Shown here piece by piece: positions 1-10,984 of a stretch of DNA of 64,000 nucleotides. Source of the stretch: Stutzerimonas decontaminans (GTDB lineage: Bacteria > Pseudomonadota > Gammaproteobacteria > Pseudomonadales > Pseudomonadaceae); the NCBI RefSeq assembly GCF_000661915.1, contig NZ_CP007509.1, forward strand, positions 3,303,501 to 3,367,500, written 5' to 3'. Position 1 is the first letter of the stretch, and every line of letters starts with the position of its first letter. A program made the translations under genes and the position numbers. Below the pieces are notes generated by a model. It searched no databases. It was not told the origin of the DNA and worked only from the letters and a program-made list of their open reading frames with translations.

Positions 1-1002
1 GCTGCCGACCTGGCCGCTGGCTACTGCATGCGCGGCGAAAAAGCCGAGGGTGAACAGCGCGAGTCCTAGCACGATAGCCGCCAGCCAGGGCGTCGCGCAC
101 AAGCCTACGCCGAGCAGCATCAACGCCACCCCGCCCCGCAACACTCTTCGCGCGCTGAAGCGTGGCACCAGGCGCCCCGCCCATCCAGCGCTGAAGATGC
201 CAGCCAGGTAGACCACGAAAAGCAGACCGATAAGCGTCGAGGACAGGCCAAACGGCGCGCCAGCCAGACGAAAGCCGATGTAGTTGAACAACGCGACGAA
301 GCCGCCCATCAGCAGGAACCCCTGCAGGAACAGGTTGCGCAGCGTGGGGTTGCGCAGATGCAGGCGGAAATTTGCCAACAGATTACGTAGCGAGAGTGGC
401 TGCGCCCTGAAATGCCGGGATGCCGGCAACAACCAGACAAATAACGCCAGCGCCAGCAGGCCCAGCGACGCGATGCCACCAAGGGCCAGCTGCCAGCCAC
501 CCAGATCGCTAAGCAAGCCCGACAAAAGGCGCCCGAGCATTCCCCCTAGCGCGGTGCCACCGATGTAAAGCCCCATTGCAGCAGGCAGCGACTCCGGCTC
601 GAACTCTTCACCGACATACGCCATCGCGAGCGCCGGCAAACCGCTGAGCGCCAACCCCAGCAACGCACGCAACACCAGCAGCAGTTGCCAGGACTCCACC
701 AGCACGCAGGCCAACCCAAGCAGGCTGGCCAAGCCGAGCGCGGCCGCCATCACCGGTTTGCGCCCCCAGCTCTCTGCAAGCGCACCCGAGATCAGCAGGC
801 AAAGCGCGAGCGACAACGTCGTCAGCGACAGCGCCAGGCTGCTGCTGGCAGCGGACACGGAAAAGTGTGCGGCCAGCATGGGCAGCAACGGCTGGATGCA
901 ATACAGCAGGGCGAAAGTAGCGAAGCCGGCACAGAAAAGCGCCAACGTCGCGCGCCGATAGGCAGGCGTACCGCGTTTGAGGTGGGTGCTGTCGACAATC
1001 AT
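1..1002 (-). CDS. MFS transporter (3' end cut by window)
   Basis: An open frame of 334 codons runs off the left edge of the window, so the C-terminus is missing. The start is the ATG at 1002. The product is a chain of hydrophobic helices with the MFS loop motif ESWGRKP after the second helix, which marks a major facilitator transporter of the inner membrane, probably an exporter of the YnfM/Bcr type. The substrate cannot be read from sequence. It is transcribed divergently from the nap operon and shares the 1003-1202 gap with it. Confidence 0.8.
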   Translation of the reverse strand, partial: MIVDSTHLKRGTPAYRRATLALFCAGFATFALLYCIQPLLPMLAAHFSVSAASSSLALSLTTLSLALCLLISGALAESWGRKPVMAAALGLASLLGLACVLVESWQLLLVLRALLGLALSGLPALAMAYVGEEFEPESLPAAMGLYIGGTALGGMLGRLLSGLLSDLGGWQLALGGIASLGLLALALFVWLLPASRHFRAQPLSLRNLLANFRLHLRNPTLRNLFLQGFLLMGGFVALFNYIGFRLAGAPFGLSSTLIGLLFVVYLAGIFSAGWAGRLVPRFSARRVLRGGVALMLLGVGLCATPWLAAIVLGLALFTLGFFAAHAVASGQVGS

Positions 1003-1202
1003 CAGAATCTTTTCCCGCGCTGCATGGCCCGCAAAAAAAAAACCGCGCAGGCTAGCACAACCTCGCGCAAAAGCGCATGCCAGAGCTTCCGAAGCGCACC
1101 GCTGATCGCCAATAAAGAGCTAATCCGTGCCAACGGTCGAAACGAACGTTGCCCTCCACGGGTCTCTGACTAGACTCCCTATATGCCAGTCGGAGTAAAA
1201 CA
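1003..1202 (+). promoter_or_regulatory. nap operon upstream region
   Basis: This 200-bp gap lies between the divergent MFS gene and napE. TTGCCC near 1150 and TAGACT near 1170 are a plausible but weakly matched -35/-10 pair. GGAG lies about 7 nt before the napE ATG. I see no clean TTGAT-N4-ATCAA FNR/Anr box. A run of nine to ten A residues sits near 1034. Confidence 0.4.
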
Positions 1203-1382
1203 ATGACAGTAACGCCGAATGACACCCGCCCCACCCCCACCTCGATCAAGCGGGATGAAACCCGCCTCTTCGTCTTTCTGATCGTATTCCTGTTTCCCAT
1301 CCTTAGCGTCGTGCTGGTGAGCGGCTACGGCTTCATCGTCTGGATCGTGCAGATGATCTTCGGACCGCCAGGCCCGGCGTAA
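1203..1382 (+). CDS. napE: NapE small membrane subunit
   Basis: A 59-aa protein with a hydrophilic N-terminus and one long transmembrane helix (about residues 22-50: LFVFLIVFLF then a second hydrophobic half). Its size, topology and place at the head of the nap operon match NapE, a membrane protein of unknown function found with periplasmic nitrate reductases. The start has a GGAG ribosome site seven bases upstream. A 60-bp gap separates it from napD; no napF ferredoxin gene lies between them. Confidence 0.85.
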   Translation: MTVTPNDTRPTPTSIKRDETRLFVFLIVFLFPILSVVLVSGYGFIVWIVQMIFGPPGPA

Positions 1383-1442
1383 GCCGACCGTTGCCGATAG
1401 AACCGCACGTCGCCCTATCACCAATAAAAAACGGAATAACTG

Positions 1443-1697
1443 ATGGGTACCCCCCTGCATATCGCCAGCCTGCTGGTGCACTGCCGTCCTGAGTGGCTGG
1501 CGGCAGTAAAGGCCAACCTGCAACTGTTGCCCGGCCTTGAGCTGCACCAGGAAAACGCCAGCGGCAAGCTGGTGGTAGTCCTGGAAGCCGAACACGAATC
1601 ACGCATCCTTGCCGCGATCGACCACATCCAGCAATTACCTGGCGTGCTTAATGCCGCATTGATCTATCACGAAGAACTCCTCGAAGGAGACGCCTGA
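1443..1697 (+). CDS. napD: NapD chaperone
   Basis: An 84-aa cytoplasmic protein of the NapD family, which binds the twin-arginine signal peptide of NapA and delays export until the cofactors are inserted. The N-terminus [13 protein letters not shown] and the ferredoxin-like length fit the family. Its TGA overlaps the napA ATG (ATGA at 1695-1699), which implies translational coupling of the chaperone with its client. Confidence 0.92.
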   Translation: MGTPLHIASLLVHCRPEWLAAVKANLQLLPGLELHQENASGKLVVVLEAEHESRILAAIDHIQQLPGVLNAALIYHEELLEGDA

Positions 1698-4201
1698 TGA
1701 GCCTTACCCGACGCCAATTCGCCAAAGCCAACGCAGCAGCGATTGCTGCAACCGTGGCCGGTATGCCCATCGCCTCTACGGCGAGCAATCTGGTGACCGA
1801 AGCCGATGCCACCAACCTGAAGTGGGACAAGGCCCCCTGTCGCTTTTGCGGCACCGGCTGCGGCGTCATGGTGGCGACTCGCGAGGGTCGCGTCGTCGCC
1901 ACTCATGGTGACGTGAAGGCAGAGGTCAATCGCGGCATCAACTGCGTTAAAGGCTACTTCCTGTCGAAGATCATGTACGGCTCGGATCGCCTGACCCAGC
2001 CACTGCTACGCATGAAGGACGGCAAGTTCGACAAGCAGGGCGAGTTCCAGCCGGTTACCTGGGACCAGGCCTTCGACATCATGGAGGAGAAGTACAAGGC
2101 GGCGCTCAAGCAAGGCGGTCCGGAAGCCATCGGCATGTTCGGCTCGGGACAGTGGACGATCTGGGAAGGCTACGCTGCGAACAAGCTGATGAAGGCCGGT
2201 TTCCGCTCGAACAACATCGACCCCAATGCACGTCATTGCATGGCCTCGGCAGCGTTCGGCTTCATGCGCACCTTCGGCATGGACGAGCCCATGGGCTGCT
2301 ATGAGGACATCGAGGCCGCCGACGCCTTCGTTCTCTGGGGCTCGAACATGGCGGAGATGCACCCGGTGCTCTGGACCCGCGTGACGGATCGCCGCCTGAG
2401 CGCGCCGAACGTCAAGGTGGCGGTCATGTCGACGTTCGAGCATCGCAGCTTCGAGCTGGCCGACATCCCGATGATCTTCAATCCGCAGACTGACCTGGTC
2501 ATCCTCAACTACATCGCCAATCACATTATTCAGAGCGGCGCGGTAAACAAGGACTTCATCGAGAAACACACCAAGTTCGCTAAAGGCGCGACGAACATCG
2601 GCTATGGCTTACGTCCGACCGACCCGCTTGAACTCAAAGCCGAGAATGCTGCGGTAGCGAACACCTGGACCGACATCAGCTTCGAGGATTACGCCGAGTT
2701 TCTGAAAACCTACACGCTGGAATACGCCACGAAAGAATCCGGCGTGCCGGCCGAGCGGCTCCAGGCGCTAGCCGAACTCTATGCCGACCCGAAGGTCAAG
2801 GTGATGTCGTTCTGGACCATGGGCTTCAACCAGCACACCCGAGGTGTCTGGGCGAACAACATGATCTACAACATCCACCTGCTCACCGGAAAAATCAGCG
2901 AGCCGGGCAACAGCCCCTTCTCGCTCACCGGCCAGCCTTCGGCGTGCGGCACGGCCCGTGAAGTAGGCACCTTCTCCCACCGCCTGCCGGCAGACATGGC
3001 CGTTGCCAACCCGAAGCACCGCGCCATCGCCGAGAAGATCTGGAAACTGCCGGAAGGCACCATCCAGGAGAAGCCTGGCTTCCACGCGGTCGATCAGAGC
3101 CGCAAGCTCAAGGACGGCGTACTGAAGGTCTACTGGACCCAGGTGACCAACAATATGCAGGCCGGTCCGAACGTCATGCAGGAAATCCTGCCGGGCTGGC
3201 GTAACCCGGAAACCTTCATCATCGTCTCGGACGTCTACCCCACCGTTTCGGCCCAGGCCGCCGACCTCATCCTGCCCAGCGCCATGTGGGTGGAAAAGGA
3301 AGGCGCCTATGGCAATGCCGAGCGCCGTACCCAGTTCTGGCATCAGTTGGTCACCGCGCCTGGGGAAGCGCGCTCCGACCTCTGGCAGCTGGTCGAGTTC
3401 TCCAAGCGCTTCAACGTCGACGAAGTATGGCCGGCCGAGCTGCTCAGCAAATCACCAGAGCTCAAGGGCAAAACCCTGTACGACGTCCTGTTCAAGAATG
3501 GGCAGGTGGACAAGTTTCCCAGCGACGAAATCGCTGAGGGATACGCAAACCACGAGGCCGAAGCCTTTGGGTTCTACCTGCAGAAAGGTTTGTTCGAGGA
3601 ATACGCCGAATTCGGCCGCGGCCACGCCCACGATCTGGCTCCGTTCGAGACCTACCACGAAACCCGCGGTTTGCGTTGGCCGGTGGTCGACGGCAAGGAA
3701 ACCCAGTGGCGCTACCGTGAAGGCTATGACCCCTATGTCGAAGCCGGCAGCGAGGTGCAGTTCTACGGCTACGGCGACAAGAAGGCGATCATCTTCGCCC
3801 TGCCCTATGACGTCCCGGCCGAAGTACCGGATAAGGATTACCCCTTCTGGCTCAGCACCGGACGGGTACTCGAGCACTGGCACACCGGCAGCATGACCCA
3901 GCGGGTCGACGAGCTGCATCAGGCGGTTCCCGATGCGCTCGTCTACATGCACCCGGAGGATGCCCGCAAGCTCAATGCGCGCCGCGGCAGCGTGGTCAAG
4001 GTCATCAGCCGGCGCGGCGAGATGCAGGCGCGGGTGGAAACACGGGGCCGCAACAAACCTCCGATGGGGTTGATCTTCGTGCCGTTCTTCGACGCCAACA
4101 AGCTGATCAACAAAGTCACCCTCGACGCCACCGACCCGATCTCCAAGCAGACCGATTACAAGAAATGCGCCGTGAAGATCGAAGTGGTCAGCATCGCCTG
4201 A
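1697..4201 (+). CDS. napA: Periplasmic nitrate reductase catalytic subunit
   Basis: 834 aa, full length for NapA. It reduces nitrate to nitrite in the periplasm with a bis-MGD molybdenum cofactor and one 4Fe-4S cluster. A twin-arginine signal (TRRQFAK, Arg5-Arg6) is followed by the cluster ligands Cys48, Cys51, Cys55 and Cys83. The motif NARHCMASA near residue 180 holds the cysteine that ligates molybdenum in this family. Electrons come from NapC through NapB, both encoded just downstream. No frameshift or missing motif is seen. Confidence 0.97.
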   Translation: MSLTRRQFAKANAAAIAATVAGMPIASTASNLVTEADATNLKWDKAPCRFCGTGCGVMVATREGRVVATHGDVKAEVNRGINCVKGYFLSKIMYGSDRLTQPLLRMKDGKFDKQGEFQPVTWDQAFDIMEEKYKAALKQGGPEAIGMFGSGQWTIWEGYAANKLMKAGFRSNNIDPNARHCMASAAFGFMRTFGMDEPMGCYEDIEAADAFVLWGSNMAEMHPVLWTRVTDRRLSAPNVKVAVMSTFEHRSFELADIPMIFNPQTDLVILNYIANHIIQSGAVNKDFIEKHTKFAKGATNIGYGLRPTDPLELKAENAAVANTWTDISFEDYAEFLKTYTLEYATKESGVPAERLQALAELYADPKVKVMSFWTMGFNQHTRGVWANNMIYNIHLLTGKISEPGNSPFSLTGQPSACGTAREVGTFSHRLPADMAVANPKHRAIAEKIWKLPEGTIQEKPGFHAVDQSRKLKDGVLKVYWTQVTNNMQAGPNVMQEILPGWRNPETFIIVSDVYPTVSAQAADLILPSAMWVEKEGAYGNAERRTQFWHQLVTAPGEARSDLWQLVEFSKRFNVDEVWPAELLSKSPELKGKTLYDVLFKNGQVDKFPSDEIAEGYANHEAEAFGFYLQKGLFEEYAEFGRGHAHDLAPFETYHETRGLRWPVVDGKETQWRYREGYDPYVEAGSEVQFYGYGDKKAIIFALPYDVPAEVPDKDYPFWLSTGRVLEHWHTGSMTQRVDELHQAVPDALVYMHPEDARKLNARRGSVVKVISRRGEMQARVETRGRNKPPMGLIFVPFFDANKLINKVTLDATDPISKQTDYKKCAVKIEVVSIA

Positions 4202-4212
4202 GGAGAACCGCC

Positions 4213-4701
4213 ATGAAATTCCGTTTACTGCCGCTGACCCTGCTTGCGGTGTTCGGCCTGGCCATCGCTGCCGAAACCAACTATCCGCTGGACGCTCCGG
4301 CTCCGGACGGACGCCGCCCAGGCGGGACCATTACCCAGGAGTTCACCCCACCGAAGCTGCATGACGAGGAAAACAAGGACATCAGGCGCGAGCGCAACTA
4401 TCCGGAGCAACCGCCGACCATCCCGCACAGCATCCGCGGCTACCACGTCGACAAGAACGCCAACAAATGTCTGAGCTGCCATAGCAGGGCCAACAGCGCA
4501 CGTGCGCAGGCGCCCATGATCAGCATCACCCACTACACCGACCGCGATCACCAGACCCTGGCCGCTGTCGCACCGCGTCGCTACTTCTGCACGCAGTGCC
4601 ACGTGCCTCAGCACGATGTGAAGCCACTGGTGGAAAACCGCTTCAAGAACATCGACGAGCTGCTGTACCGGGAAACCTCACCATCCACCAGCGGAAACTG
4701 A
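4213..4701 (+). CDS. napB: NapB dihaem cytochrome c subunit
   Basis: 162 aa with a Sec signal peptide (residues 1-19, cleavage near AIA-AETN) and two CXXCH haem sites, CLSCH at 86-90 and CTQCH at 126-130. NapB is the periplasmic electron-transfer partner that delivers electrons to NapA. The chosen ATG has GGAG eight bases upstream and lies 11 bp after napA; a longer frame begins inside napA but would bury the signal peptide. Confidence 0.95.
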   Translation: MKFRLLPLTLLAVFGLAIAAETNYPLDAPAPDGRRPGGTITQEFTPPKLHDEENKDIRRERNYPEQPPTIPHSIRGYHVDKNANKCLSCHSRANSARAQAPMISITHYTDRDHQTLAAVAPRRYFCTQCHVPQHDVKPLVENRFKNIDELLYRETSPSTSGN

Positions 4702-4711
4702 GGGGGCCTGG

Positions 4712-5308
4712 ATGAAGTCGATCAAGTCGTTTCTCACACGTTACTGGGGCGTCCTACGCCGGCCCAGCGTCCATTACAGCCTTGGTGCGCTGACGCTCGG
4801 CGGTTTCGTCGCCGGCATCATCTTCTGGGGCGGTTTCAACACCGCGCTGGAAGCCACCAACACGGAGGCCTTCTGCATCTCCTGTCACGAGATGGAAGAC
4901 AACGTGTACATGGAGATCAAGGACACCATCCACTACAGCAACCGCTCCGGGGTGCGAGCAACCTGCCCGGATTGTCACGTGCCACACCAGTGGACCGATA
5001 AGATCGCGCGCAAGATGCAGGCCTCGAAGGAGGTCTGGGGAAAGATCTTCGGCACCATAAGCACCCGCGAGAAATTCCTCGACAAGCGTCGTGAACTGGC
5101 GGAACACGAGTGGGCACGTCTCAAAGCCAACGACTCGCTCGAATGCCGCAACTGCCATGATTTCGGCTATATGGATTTCACCCGGCAGGGCAAGCGCGCA
5201 TCGGAGTTCCACTCCACTGCACTGGCCAACGGTGAGGCAACCTGCATCGATTGCCATAAAGGCATCGCGCACAAGCTGCCAGACATGAGGGGCGTGCCAG
5301 GCTGGTAA
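4712..5308 (+). CDS. napC: NapC tetrahaem quinol dehydrogenase
   Basis: 198 aa with one N-terminal membrane anchor (about residues 24-44) and four CXXCH sites (CISCH at 55-59, CPDCH, CRNCH, CIDCH). NapC/NirT proteins oxidise quinol in the inner membrane and pass electrons to NapB. This closes the napEDABC operon. A strong terminator follows at 5356-5388. Confidence 0.96.
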   Translation: MKSIKSFLTRYWGVLRRPSVHYSLGALTLGGFVAGIIFWGGFNTALEATNTEAFCISCHEMEDNVYMEIKDTIHYSNRSGVRATCPDCHVPHQWTDKIARKMQASKEVWGKIFGTISTREKFLDKRRELAEHEWARLKANDSLECRNCHDFGYMDFTRQGKRASEFHSTALANGEATCIDCHKGIAHKLPDMRGVPGW

Positions 5309-5355
5309 TGGCACCAAATGCTTGGCAGCTGTACCAGCCATGTACCCAGCGACGC

Positions 5356-5388
5356 AAAAAAAGCCCTGACCAATGGTCAGGGCTTTTT
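5356..5388. terminator. Bidirectional terminator napC / dcd
   Basis: AGCCCTGACC pairs with GGTCAGGGCT around a 3-nt loop, with an A run on the left and TTTTT on the right. It can end napC transcripts rightward and dcd transcripts leftward. Confidence 0.9.
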
Positions 5389-5405
5389 CGTATCGCTCTT
5401 CGCCA

Positions 5406-5972
5406 TCAGGCCTTGGGCAAAGTCACGCCACGCTGGCCCTGATATTTGCCGCCGCGATCGCGGTAGGACACCTCACACTCCTCGTCGGACTCGAGGAACA
5501 GCATCTGCGCCACACCCTCATTCGCGTAAATCTTTGCCGGCAGCGTGGTGGTGTTGGAGAACTCCAGGGTTACATGCCCTTCCCACTCAGGCTCCAGCGG
5601 CGTGACGTTAACGATGATGCCGCAACGTGCATAGGTGCTCTTGCCCAAACAGATAGTCAGCACATTGCGTGGAATACGGAAGTACTCGACGGTGCGCGCC
5701 AGGGCGAAGGAGTTTGGCGGAATGATGCAGACGTCGCTCTTGATGTCGACAAAGCTCTTCTCGTCGAAATTTTTCGGGTCGACCGTCGCCGAGTTGATGT
5801 TGGTGAACACCTTGAATTCATCGGCACAGCGCACATCGTAGCCATAGCTGGAGACGCCGTAGGAAATCAGCCGATCATTGCCTTCGGTGCGCACCTGGCG
5901 CTCGACGAAGGGCTCGATCATGCCGTGTTCCTGGGCCATGCGGCGAATCCACTTGTCCGATTTGATGCTCAT
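5406..5972 (-). CDS. dcd: dCTP deaminase
   Basis: 188 aa, normal length. The enzyme deaminates dCTP to dUTP in the cytoplasm and feeds dTMP synthesis. The trimer core motif [19 protein letters not shown], with the family's catalytic glutamate, and the C-terminal [13 protein letters not shown] are intact. Its neighbours apbC and metG form a conserved pseudomonad cluster. The ATG at 5972 gives the usual [13 protein letters not shown] start. Confidence 0.97.
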   Translation of the reverse strand: MSIKSDKWIRRMAQEHGMIEPFVERQVRTEGNDRLISYGVSSYGYDVRCADEFKVFTNINSATVDPKNFDEKSFVDIKSDVCIIPPNSFALARTVEYFRIPRNVLTICLGKSTYARCGIIVNVTPLEPEWEGHVTLEFSNTTTLPAKIYANEGVAQMLFLESDEECEVSYRDRGGKYQGQRGVTLPKA

Positions 5973-6300
5973 GGCTGGCGTCCTGTTTGGGGAAATGGGC
6001 GTGCGAAGACGCGCATCTTACCGACCCTCGTGCGCCTGTTAAAGCATGGCCAGCATGCGCGGCGCAGAGCTCATCACATCCGGGAGATGCCTCTTGGAGA
6101 AGAAATCCAAAATAAAGCTCGCTTTGCTCCAGAAAAAAGGTATTGTTACTGGGCTGCTGCTGCATGTGTCACCGTGAATCGCTACATGTTTAGATTTCGA
6201 TCCAAATATCGATACGACTCCTATCTCCTTGCACACAGTGATGTTCGGACCCTTTCAGTCCGCACTTTATTCTTCAAAACTTGGTTCAAGGAGACATCAA
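5973..6300 (+). promoter_or_regulatory. Long leader of the cold-shock gene
   Basis: No gene is supported in these 328 bp. The stretch is more AT-rich than its surroundings, carries a small hairpin CGGAC/GTCCG at about 6247-6263 and ends in AAGGAGA before the csp ATG. Cold-shock genes typically have long structured 5' leaders that control translation, so most of the right half is probably csp leader; the exact promoter is not clear. Confidence 0.5.
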
Positions 6301-6510
6301 ATGTCCAATCGCCAAACCGGTACCGTTAAGTGGTTCAACGATGAGAAAGGCTTCGGCTTCATCACTCCGCAATCCGGTGACGACCTCTTCGTACACTTCC
6401 GCGCCATCCAGGGCGACGGTTTCAAGAGCCTGAAAGAAGGCCAGCAAGTTTCCTTCGTCGCTACCCGCGGCCAGAAGGGCATGCAAGCTGAGGAAGTTCA
6501 GGTTATCTAA
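6301..6510 (+). CDS. Cold-shock domain protein
   Basis: 69 aa, a single OB-fold cold-shock domain. Both RNA-binding motifs are intact: RNP1 KGFGFI and RNP2 LFVHF. Such proteins bind single-stranded RNA/DNA and melt RNA structure. The ATG at 6301 is preceded by AAGGAGA; an in-frame upstream start would add residues not typical of the family. Which csp paralogue it is cannot be decided. Confidence 0.95.
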   Translation: MSNRQTGTVKWFNDEKGFGFITPQSGDDLFVHFRAIQGDGFKSLKEGQQVSFVATRGQKGMQAEEVQVI

Positions 6511-6525
6511 CCTGAGTCTTCTCTG

Positions 6526-6554
6526 AAAAAGCCCCGCTTCGGCGGGGCTTTTTT
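6526..6554 (+). terminator. csp terminator
   Basis: Perfect 9-bp stem AAGCCCCGC/GCGGGGCTT with a TTCG loop and a T run. It lies 16 bp after the cold-shock stop codon. Confidence 0.93.
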
Positions 6555-6614
6555 GTGCCTGCGATTTATCGTTGAAGTACGGACGGTGGCGCCTGGCGCC
6601 ACCGTCGCCAGAGA

Positions 6615-7709
6615 TCAGTCCTCGGAAATAACGATCTTCGGCATCGACTGCGCAATGATCTGCCCGCTCTGGGCGATGCGCGCACCAACGGTACGCGCCA
6701 CTTCCTGATAGATCATGGCGATCTGGCTTTCCGGGTCGGCAATCACCGTCGGCTTACCTGCATCCGCCTGGCTGCGGATCGCCATCGACAACGGCAGCGA
6801 TGCCAGCAGATCGACGTTGTACTGCGCCGCCAGCTTCTCACCGCCACCCTCGCCGAACAGATGCTCCGCATGGCCGCAGTTCGAGCAGATATGAATCGCC
6901 ATGTTCTCCACCACACCGAGCACCGGAATGTTCACTTTGCGGAACATCTCCACACCTTTCTTCGCGTCGAGCAGTGCTAGATCCTGTGGCGTGGTCACGA
7001 TCACTGCGCCGGTCACCGGGACCTTCTGCGCCAGGGTCAGCTGGATGTCGCCCGTTCCCGGCGGCATGTCCACCACCAGGTAATCAAGATCGTTCCAGGC
7101 AGTCTGGGTAATCAACTGCAGCAGCGCGCCGGAAACCATCGGTCCACGCCAAACCATCGGTGTCTTGTCATCGGACAGAAACGCCATGGACATGACCTGT
7201 ACGCCATGAGCCTCCAGCGGAATGAACGCCTTACCGTCGCGAATCTCCGGGCGCGTGCCCTCAGCAATGCCGAACATAATGCCCTGGCTCGGACCATAGA
7301 TATCCGCATCCAGTACGCCCACCCGCGCACCCTCGCGCGCCAGCGCCAAGGCAAGGTTGGCAGCAGTGGTGGACTTGCCGACCCCACCTTTTCCCGAGGC
7401 TACGGCAATGATGTTCTTCACGTTGGCCAGAGCCGGCACCTGGTCCTGCGCCTTGTGCGGACGCACCACGCAATCGACCTGGACATCGGCACGACTGACG
7501 CCCTCCAACTGCTCGATCGCCATTGCCAACATCTGCGCCCAGCCGCTACGAAACAGCGCAGCGGCGTAGCCCAGCTCCAGCTGCACACTGACCCGATCAC
7601 CCTGCACATCGATCGAACGCACACAGCCTGCGCTTACCGGATCCTGATTCAAATGGGGATCGGTGTACTGGCGCAGTACGGTTTCCACAGCTTCACGGGT
7701 GACGGACAT
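6615..7709 (-). CDS. apbC: Iron-sulfur cluster carrier ApbC/Mrp
   Basis: 364 aa. Mrp/ApbC/NBP35-type P-loop ATPase that carries and delivers Fe-S clusters. An N-terminal MIP18-like (DUF59) domain (1-90) is followed by the deviant Walker A GKGGVGKS (106-113) and the cluster-binding CXXC in HICSNCGH near residue 275. It is divergent from metG with a 180-bp gap. Confidence 0.95.
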   Translation of the reverse strand: MSVTREAVETVLRQYTDPHLNQDPVSAGCVRSIDVQGDRVSVQLELGYAAALFRSGWAQMLAMAIEQLEGVSRADVQVDCVVRPHKAQDQVPALANVKNIIAVASGKGGVGKSTTAANLALALAREGARVGVLDADIYGPSQGIMFGIAEGTRPEIRDGKAFIPLEAHGVQVMSMAFLSDDKTPMVWRGPMVSGALLQLITQTAWNDLDYLVVDMPPGTGDIQLTLAQKVPVTGAVIVTTPQDLALLDAKKGVEMFRKVNIPVLGVVENMAIHICSNCGHAEHLFGEGGGEKLAAQYNVDLLASLPLSMAIRSQADAGKPTVIADPESQIAMIYQEVARTVGARIAQSGQIIAQSMPKIVISED

Positions 7710-7889
7710 GGTTACTCCTAGAAAGACCGAGCAAATCAGACAGGCATCTTACCCCGCCCGCTAGTTCCGAGCCCACCGACGACCGGGAGACGCGATCACG
7801 CCCGCCAGATGGGGCAATGCGGGTGAAAAATAAGCGCCGGACCTTTATAGTTGCAGACTTTCTTTCGCAATTCCGACTGCAGATTTCCC

Positions 7890-9947
7890 ATGTCCGAAGC
7901 TCGCCAGATTCTCGTTACCAGCGCACTGCCCTACGCCAACGGTTCGATCCACCTCGGCCATATGCTCGAGTACATTCAGACGGACATGTGGGTGCGCTTC
8001 CAGAAGCTGCGCGGCAATCAGTGCATCTACGTCTGCGCCGACGACGCCCACGGCTCGGCGATCATGCTGCGCGCTGAGAAGGAAGGCATCACGCCGGAAC
8101 AGTTGATTGCCAACGTGCAGGCCGAACACGGCAGTGATTTCGCCGACTTCCTGGTGGACTTCGACAACTTCCACTCCACCCATTCGGAAGAAAACCGCGA
8201 GCTGGCCGAGCTGATCTATACCCGCCTGCGCGACGCCGGCCACATCGCCACCCGCTCGGTCACCCAGTATTTCGACCCTGAGAAAGGCATGTTCCTCGCC
8301 GACCGCTTCATCAAGGGCACCTGCCCGAAGTGCGCCGCCGAGGACCAGTACGGCGACAACTGCGAAAAATGCGGCGCCACCTATGAGCCGACCGAGCTGA
8401 AAGATCCCCGTTCGGCGATCTCCGGCGCCACGCCGGTGCTGAAGGACTCCAAGCACTTCTTCTTCAAGCTGCCGGATTTCGAGGCCATGCTGAAGGAGTG
8501 GACCCGCGGCTCCAACGAACGCGGCACAAATCTGCAGGAGTCGGTCGCCAACAAGATCGCCGAATGGCTCGACGGCGGGCTGCAGGAATGGGACATCTCC
8601 CGCGACGCACCCTACTTCGGCTTCGAGATCCCGGGTGAGCCGGGCAAGTACTTCTACGTTTGGCTGGATGCGCCGATCGGCTACATGGCCAGCTTTGAGA
8701 ATCTGTGCAAACGCCGCCCGGAGCTGGACTTCGATACCTTCTGGAGTAAGGACTCGACTGCCGAGCTGTACCATTTCATCGGCAAAGACATCATCAATTT
8801 CCACACCCTGTTCTGGCCGGCCATGCTCGAAGGCGCGGGTTTCCGCAAGCCGACCGCCGTCAACGTGCACGGTTACCTGACGGTGAACGGACAGAAAATG
8901 TCCAAGTCGCGCGGCACCTTCATCAAGGCACGCACCTATCTCGATCATCTCAATCCCGAGTATCTGCGCTACTACTATGCCTCCAAGCTCGGCCGTGGCG
9001 TCGACGATCTCGACCTGAACCTCGAGGACTTCGTGCAAAAGGTCAATTCCGACCTCGTCGGCAAGGTGGTCAACATCGCCAGCCGCTGCGCGGGCTTCAT
9101 CCACAAGGGCAATGGCGGAGTGATGGTCGATGCCAACCCTGAGCCCGAACTCTGGACCGCCTTCCAGGAAGCTGCACCGGGTATCGCCGATGCCTATGAA
9201 GCACGCGACTTCGCCCGGGCCATGCGCGAAATCATGGCGCTCGCTGACCGTGCCAACGCCTGGATCGCCGACAAGGCGCCCTGGGCACTGAACAAGGTCG
9301 AAGGCAAGCAGGCCGAGGTACAGGAAATCTGCGCCTTCGGCGTCAACCTGTTCCGCCAGCTGGTTATCTTCCTCAAGCCGGTGCTGCCGAACCTTGCCGC
9401 CGCTGCCGAGCAGTTCCTCAATGTTGGGCCGCTGCGCTGGAACGATCACGCAACGCTGCTGGCCAATCACCAACTCAACGCCTTCACCCCACTGATGACT
9501 CGTATCGAGCCGGCGAAGATCGAAGCCATGATCGAAGCTTCCAAAGAAGACCTCGCCTCCAGCGAAGCCTCAGCTGCCCCGGCAGGTAATGGCGAACTGT
9601 CCAAGCAACCGATCGCCGCGGAAATCAACTTCGATGCGTTCGCCGCGGTCGATCTGCGTATTGCGCTGATCGAGAAGGCCGAGTTCGTCGAAGGCGCCGA
9701 CAAGCTTCTGCGTCTGACCTTGGACATCGGTGATGCCAAGCGCAACGTTTTCTCCGGCATCAAGAGCGCCTACCCGGACCCAAGCAAGCTCGAAGGTCGT
9801 CTAACTCTCTACGTCGCCAATCTGGCGCCGCGCAAAATGAAATTCGGCATGTCCGAAGGCATGGTCCTTGCGGCCGGCCCAGGCGGCAGCGAGATCTACC
9901 TGCTCAGCCCCGATAACGGCGCCAAGCCAGGCCAGCGCGTCATGTAA
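7890..9947 (+). CDS. metG: Methionyl-tRNA synthetase
   Basis: 685 aa. It charges tRNA-Met. Class I signature HLGH in the N-terminus, a zinc knuckle with two CXXC pairs (CPKC...CEKC), KMSKS at 336-340, and a C-terminal tRNA-binding OB domain (about 585-685). The start is placed at MSEARQ. A TTG 39 bp upstream would add 13 residues but lies in the probable promoter/leader, where ACCTTTATAG is seen. Confidence 0.97.
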   Translation: MSEARQILVTSALPYANGSIHLGHMLEYIQTDMWVRFQKLRGNQCIYVCADDAHGSAIMLRAEKEGITPEQLIANVQAEHGSDFADFLVDFDNFHSTHSEENRELAELIYTRLRDAGHIATRSVTQYFDPEKGMFLADRFIKGTCPKCAAEDQYGDNCEKCGATYEPTELKDPRSAISGATPVLKDSKHFFFKLPDFEAMLKEWTRGSNERGTNLQESVANKIAEWLDGGLQEWDISRDAPYFGFEIPGEPGKYFYVWLDAPIGYMASFENLCKRRPELDFDTFWSKDSTAELYHFIGKDIINFHTLFWPAMLEGAGFRKPTAVNVHGYLTVNGQKMSKSRGTFIKARTYLDHLNPEYLRYYYASKLGRGVDDLDLNLEDFVQKVNSDLVGKVVNIASRCAGFIHKGNGGVMVDANPEPELWTAFQEAAPGIADAYEARDFARAMREIMALADRANAWIADKAPWALNKVEGKQAEVQEICAFGVNLFRQLVIFLKPVLPNLAAAAEQFLNVGPLRWNDHATLLANHQLNAFTPLMTRIEPAKIEAMIEASKEDLASSEASAAPAGNGELSKQPIAAEINFDAFAAVDLRIALIEKAEFVEGADKLLRLTLDIGDAKRNVFSGIKSAYPDPSKLEGRLTLYVANLAPRKMKFGMSEGMVLAAGPGGSEIYLLSPDNGAKPGQRVM

Positions 9948-9953
9948 CGCGCC

Positions 9954-9984
9954 TCGCGAGCCGGATCAACCATCCGGCTCGCGA
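9954..9984. other. Perfect 13-bp hairpin after metG
   Basis: TCGCGAGCCGGAT pairs with ATCCGGCTCGCGA around 5 nt. There is no T run on either side, so it is more likely an mRNA-stabilising or Rho-related structure than an intrinsic terminator. Confidence 0.6.
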
Positions 9985-10009
9985 AGCTCGACGCCATTAC
10001 GGATACGCC

Positions 10010-10222
10010 ATGAGCGAGACTGTTGATCCTTCCCACTGCCCGCTCTGCGGTCAGCCCAACCAGTGCGGCGAGTGCGACCCAGCAGCAGCCCAGCCTTGCT
10101 GGTGCTTCACAATACCCATCCCCGATCGCGTGCTCGAGCGCATTCCTGCCACGCACAGAAACCAGGCCTGCATCTGCCCGCGCTGCGCCCGCGGCGAATC
10201 CGCCACTCCCGATGCGCCTTGA
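10010..10222 (+). CDS. Cysteine-rich CWC-type protein
   Basis: 70 aa with ten cysteines in CPLCG, CGEC, CWC and CICPRC arrangements. This matches the small cysteine-rich CWC family of proteobacteria, of unknown function and probably metal-binding. Its end overlaps the start of the pseudouridine synthase gene by 11 bp, so the two are probably cotranscribed. Confidence 0.75.
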   Translation: MSETVDPSHCPLCGQPNQCGECDPAAAQPCWCFTIPIPDRVLERIPATHRNQACICPRCARGESATPDAP

Positions 10223-10904
10223 TCGCTATCTCGCCAACCGCGCACGCCTAAGTCGTCAGGACGTTCGCTGTTTACTAGCTGAAAGCCGAGTGCAGGTGAA
10301 CGGTGAAACCAGCCAGATCATGGATCTGGAAATCCGCGTATTTGACCGAATCGAGCTGGACGGAGAACTACTGCAAGAGGGGAAAGCGGCACGCTACCTG
10401 ATGCTGCATAAGCCGGCAGGCTGCGTCAGCGCTACTCAGGACGCGACACACCGAACCGTGCTCGACCTGATCGACGAACCGGACAAGCAAGACCTGCACA
10501 TCGCCGGCCGCCTCGACTTCAATACCACCGGCCTTATGCTGCTCACCAACGACGGTCAGTGGTCCCGCCGCCTGACCCAACCGACCAGCCTGCAGGGCAA
10601 GGTCTACCTGGTTGAAACCGAAGACGAAATTGACCCAGCGTGCGTCGACGCTTTTGCCCGAGGCATGTACTTCCGTTTCGAAAACCTCACCACCCTTCCC
10701 GCCGAACTCGTGATACTCGCTTCAAACAAGGCCCGCCTCACCCTGCACGAGGGCCGCTACCATCAGGTCAAGCGCATGTTTGGCCACTTCAACAACAAGG
10801 TTACCGCCCTGCACCGCGAACGCATGGGCCACCTGATACTGGACACAGCACTGGAGCCTGGTGATTATCGGCCGCTAACCGAGCACGAGATCGCCCAAAT
10901 CTGA
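10212..10904 (+). CDS. rsuA: RsuA-family pseudouridine synthase
   Basis: 230 aa: an N-terminal S4 RNA-binding domain (MRLDRYLANR onward) and the synthase core with GRLDFNTTGLMLLTNDG, whose Asp is catalytic in this family. The best match is the enzyme that makes pseudouridine 516 in 16S rRNA; another RsuA/RluB/E/F member is possible. The start is set at MRLDRY, the standard N-terminus, which overlaps the preceding gene. Confidence 0.87.
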   Translation: MRLDRYLANRARLSRQDVRCLLAESRVQVNGETSQIMDLEIRVFDRIELDGELLQEGKAARYLMLHKPAGCVSATQDATHRTVLDLIDEPDKQDLHIAGRLDFNTTGLMLLTNDGQWSRRLTQPTSLQGKVYLVETEDEIDPACVDAFARGMYFRFENLTTLPAELVILASNKARLTLHEGRYHQVKRMFGHFNNKVTALHRERMGHLILDTALEPGDYRPLTEHEIAQI

Positions 10905-10984
10905 ACCCTTTTCGCCCACCTGCCAGAAAAAGCCCACGCCAGCCTTCATTTCACCCAAACCTTCTGGTACAAAGGCACCCCTGA

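Noticed and set aside
1003-1202. Anr/FNR box upstream of nap
   Set aside because: No TTGAT-N4-ATCAA-like dyad was found by eye.
5373-6329. 318-codon plus-strand frame
   Set aside because: Antisense to dcd and overlapping the csp leader; no protein-like features.
7845-9473. 542-codon minus-strand frame
   Set aside because: Antisense shadow of metG caused by high GC codon use.
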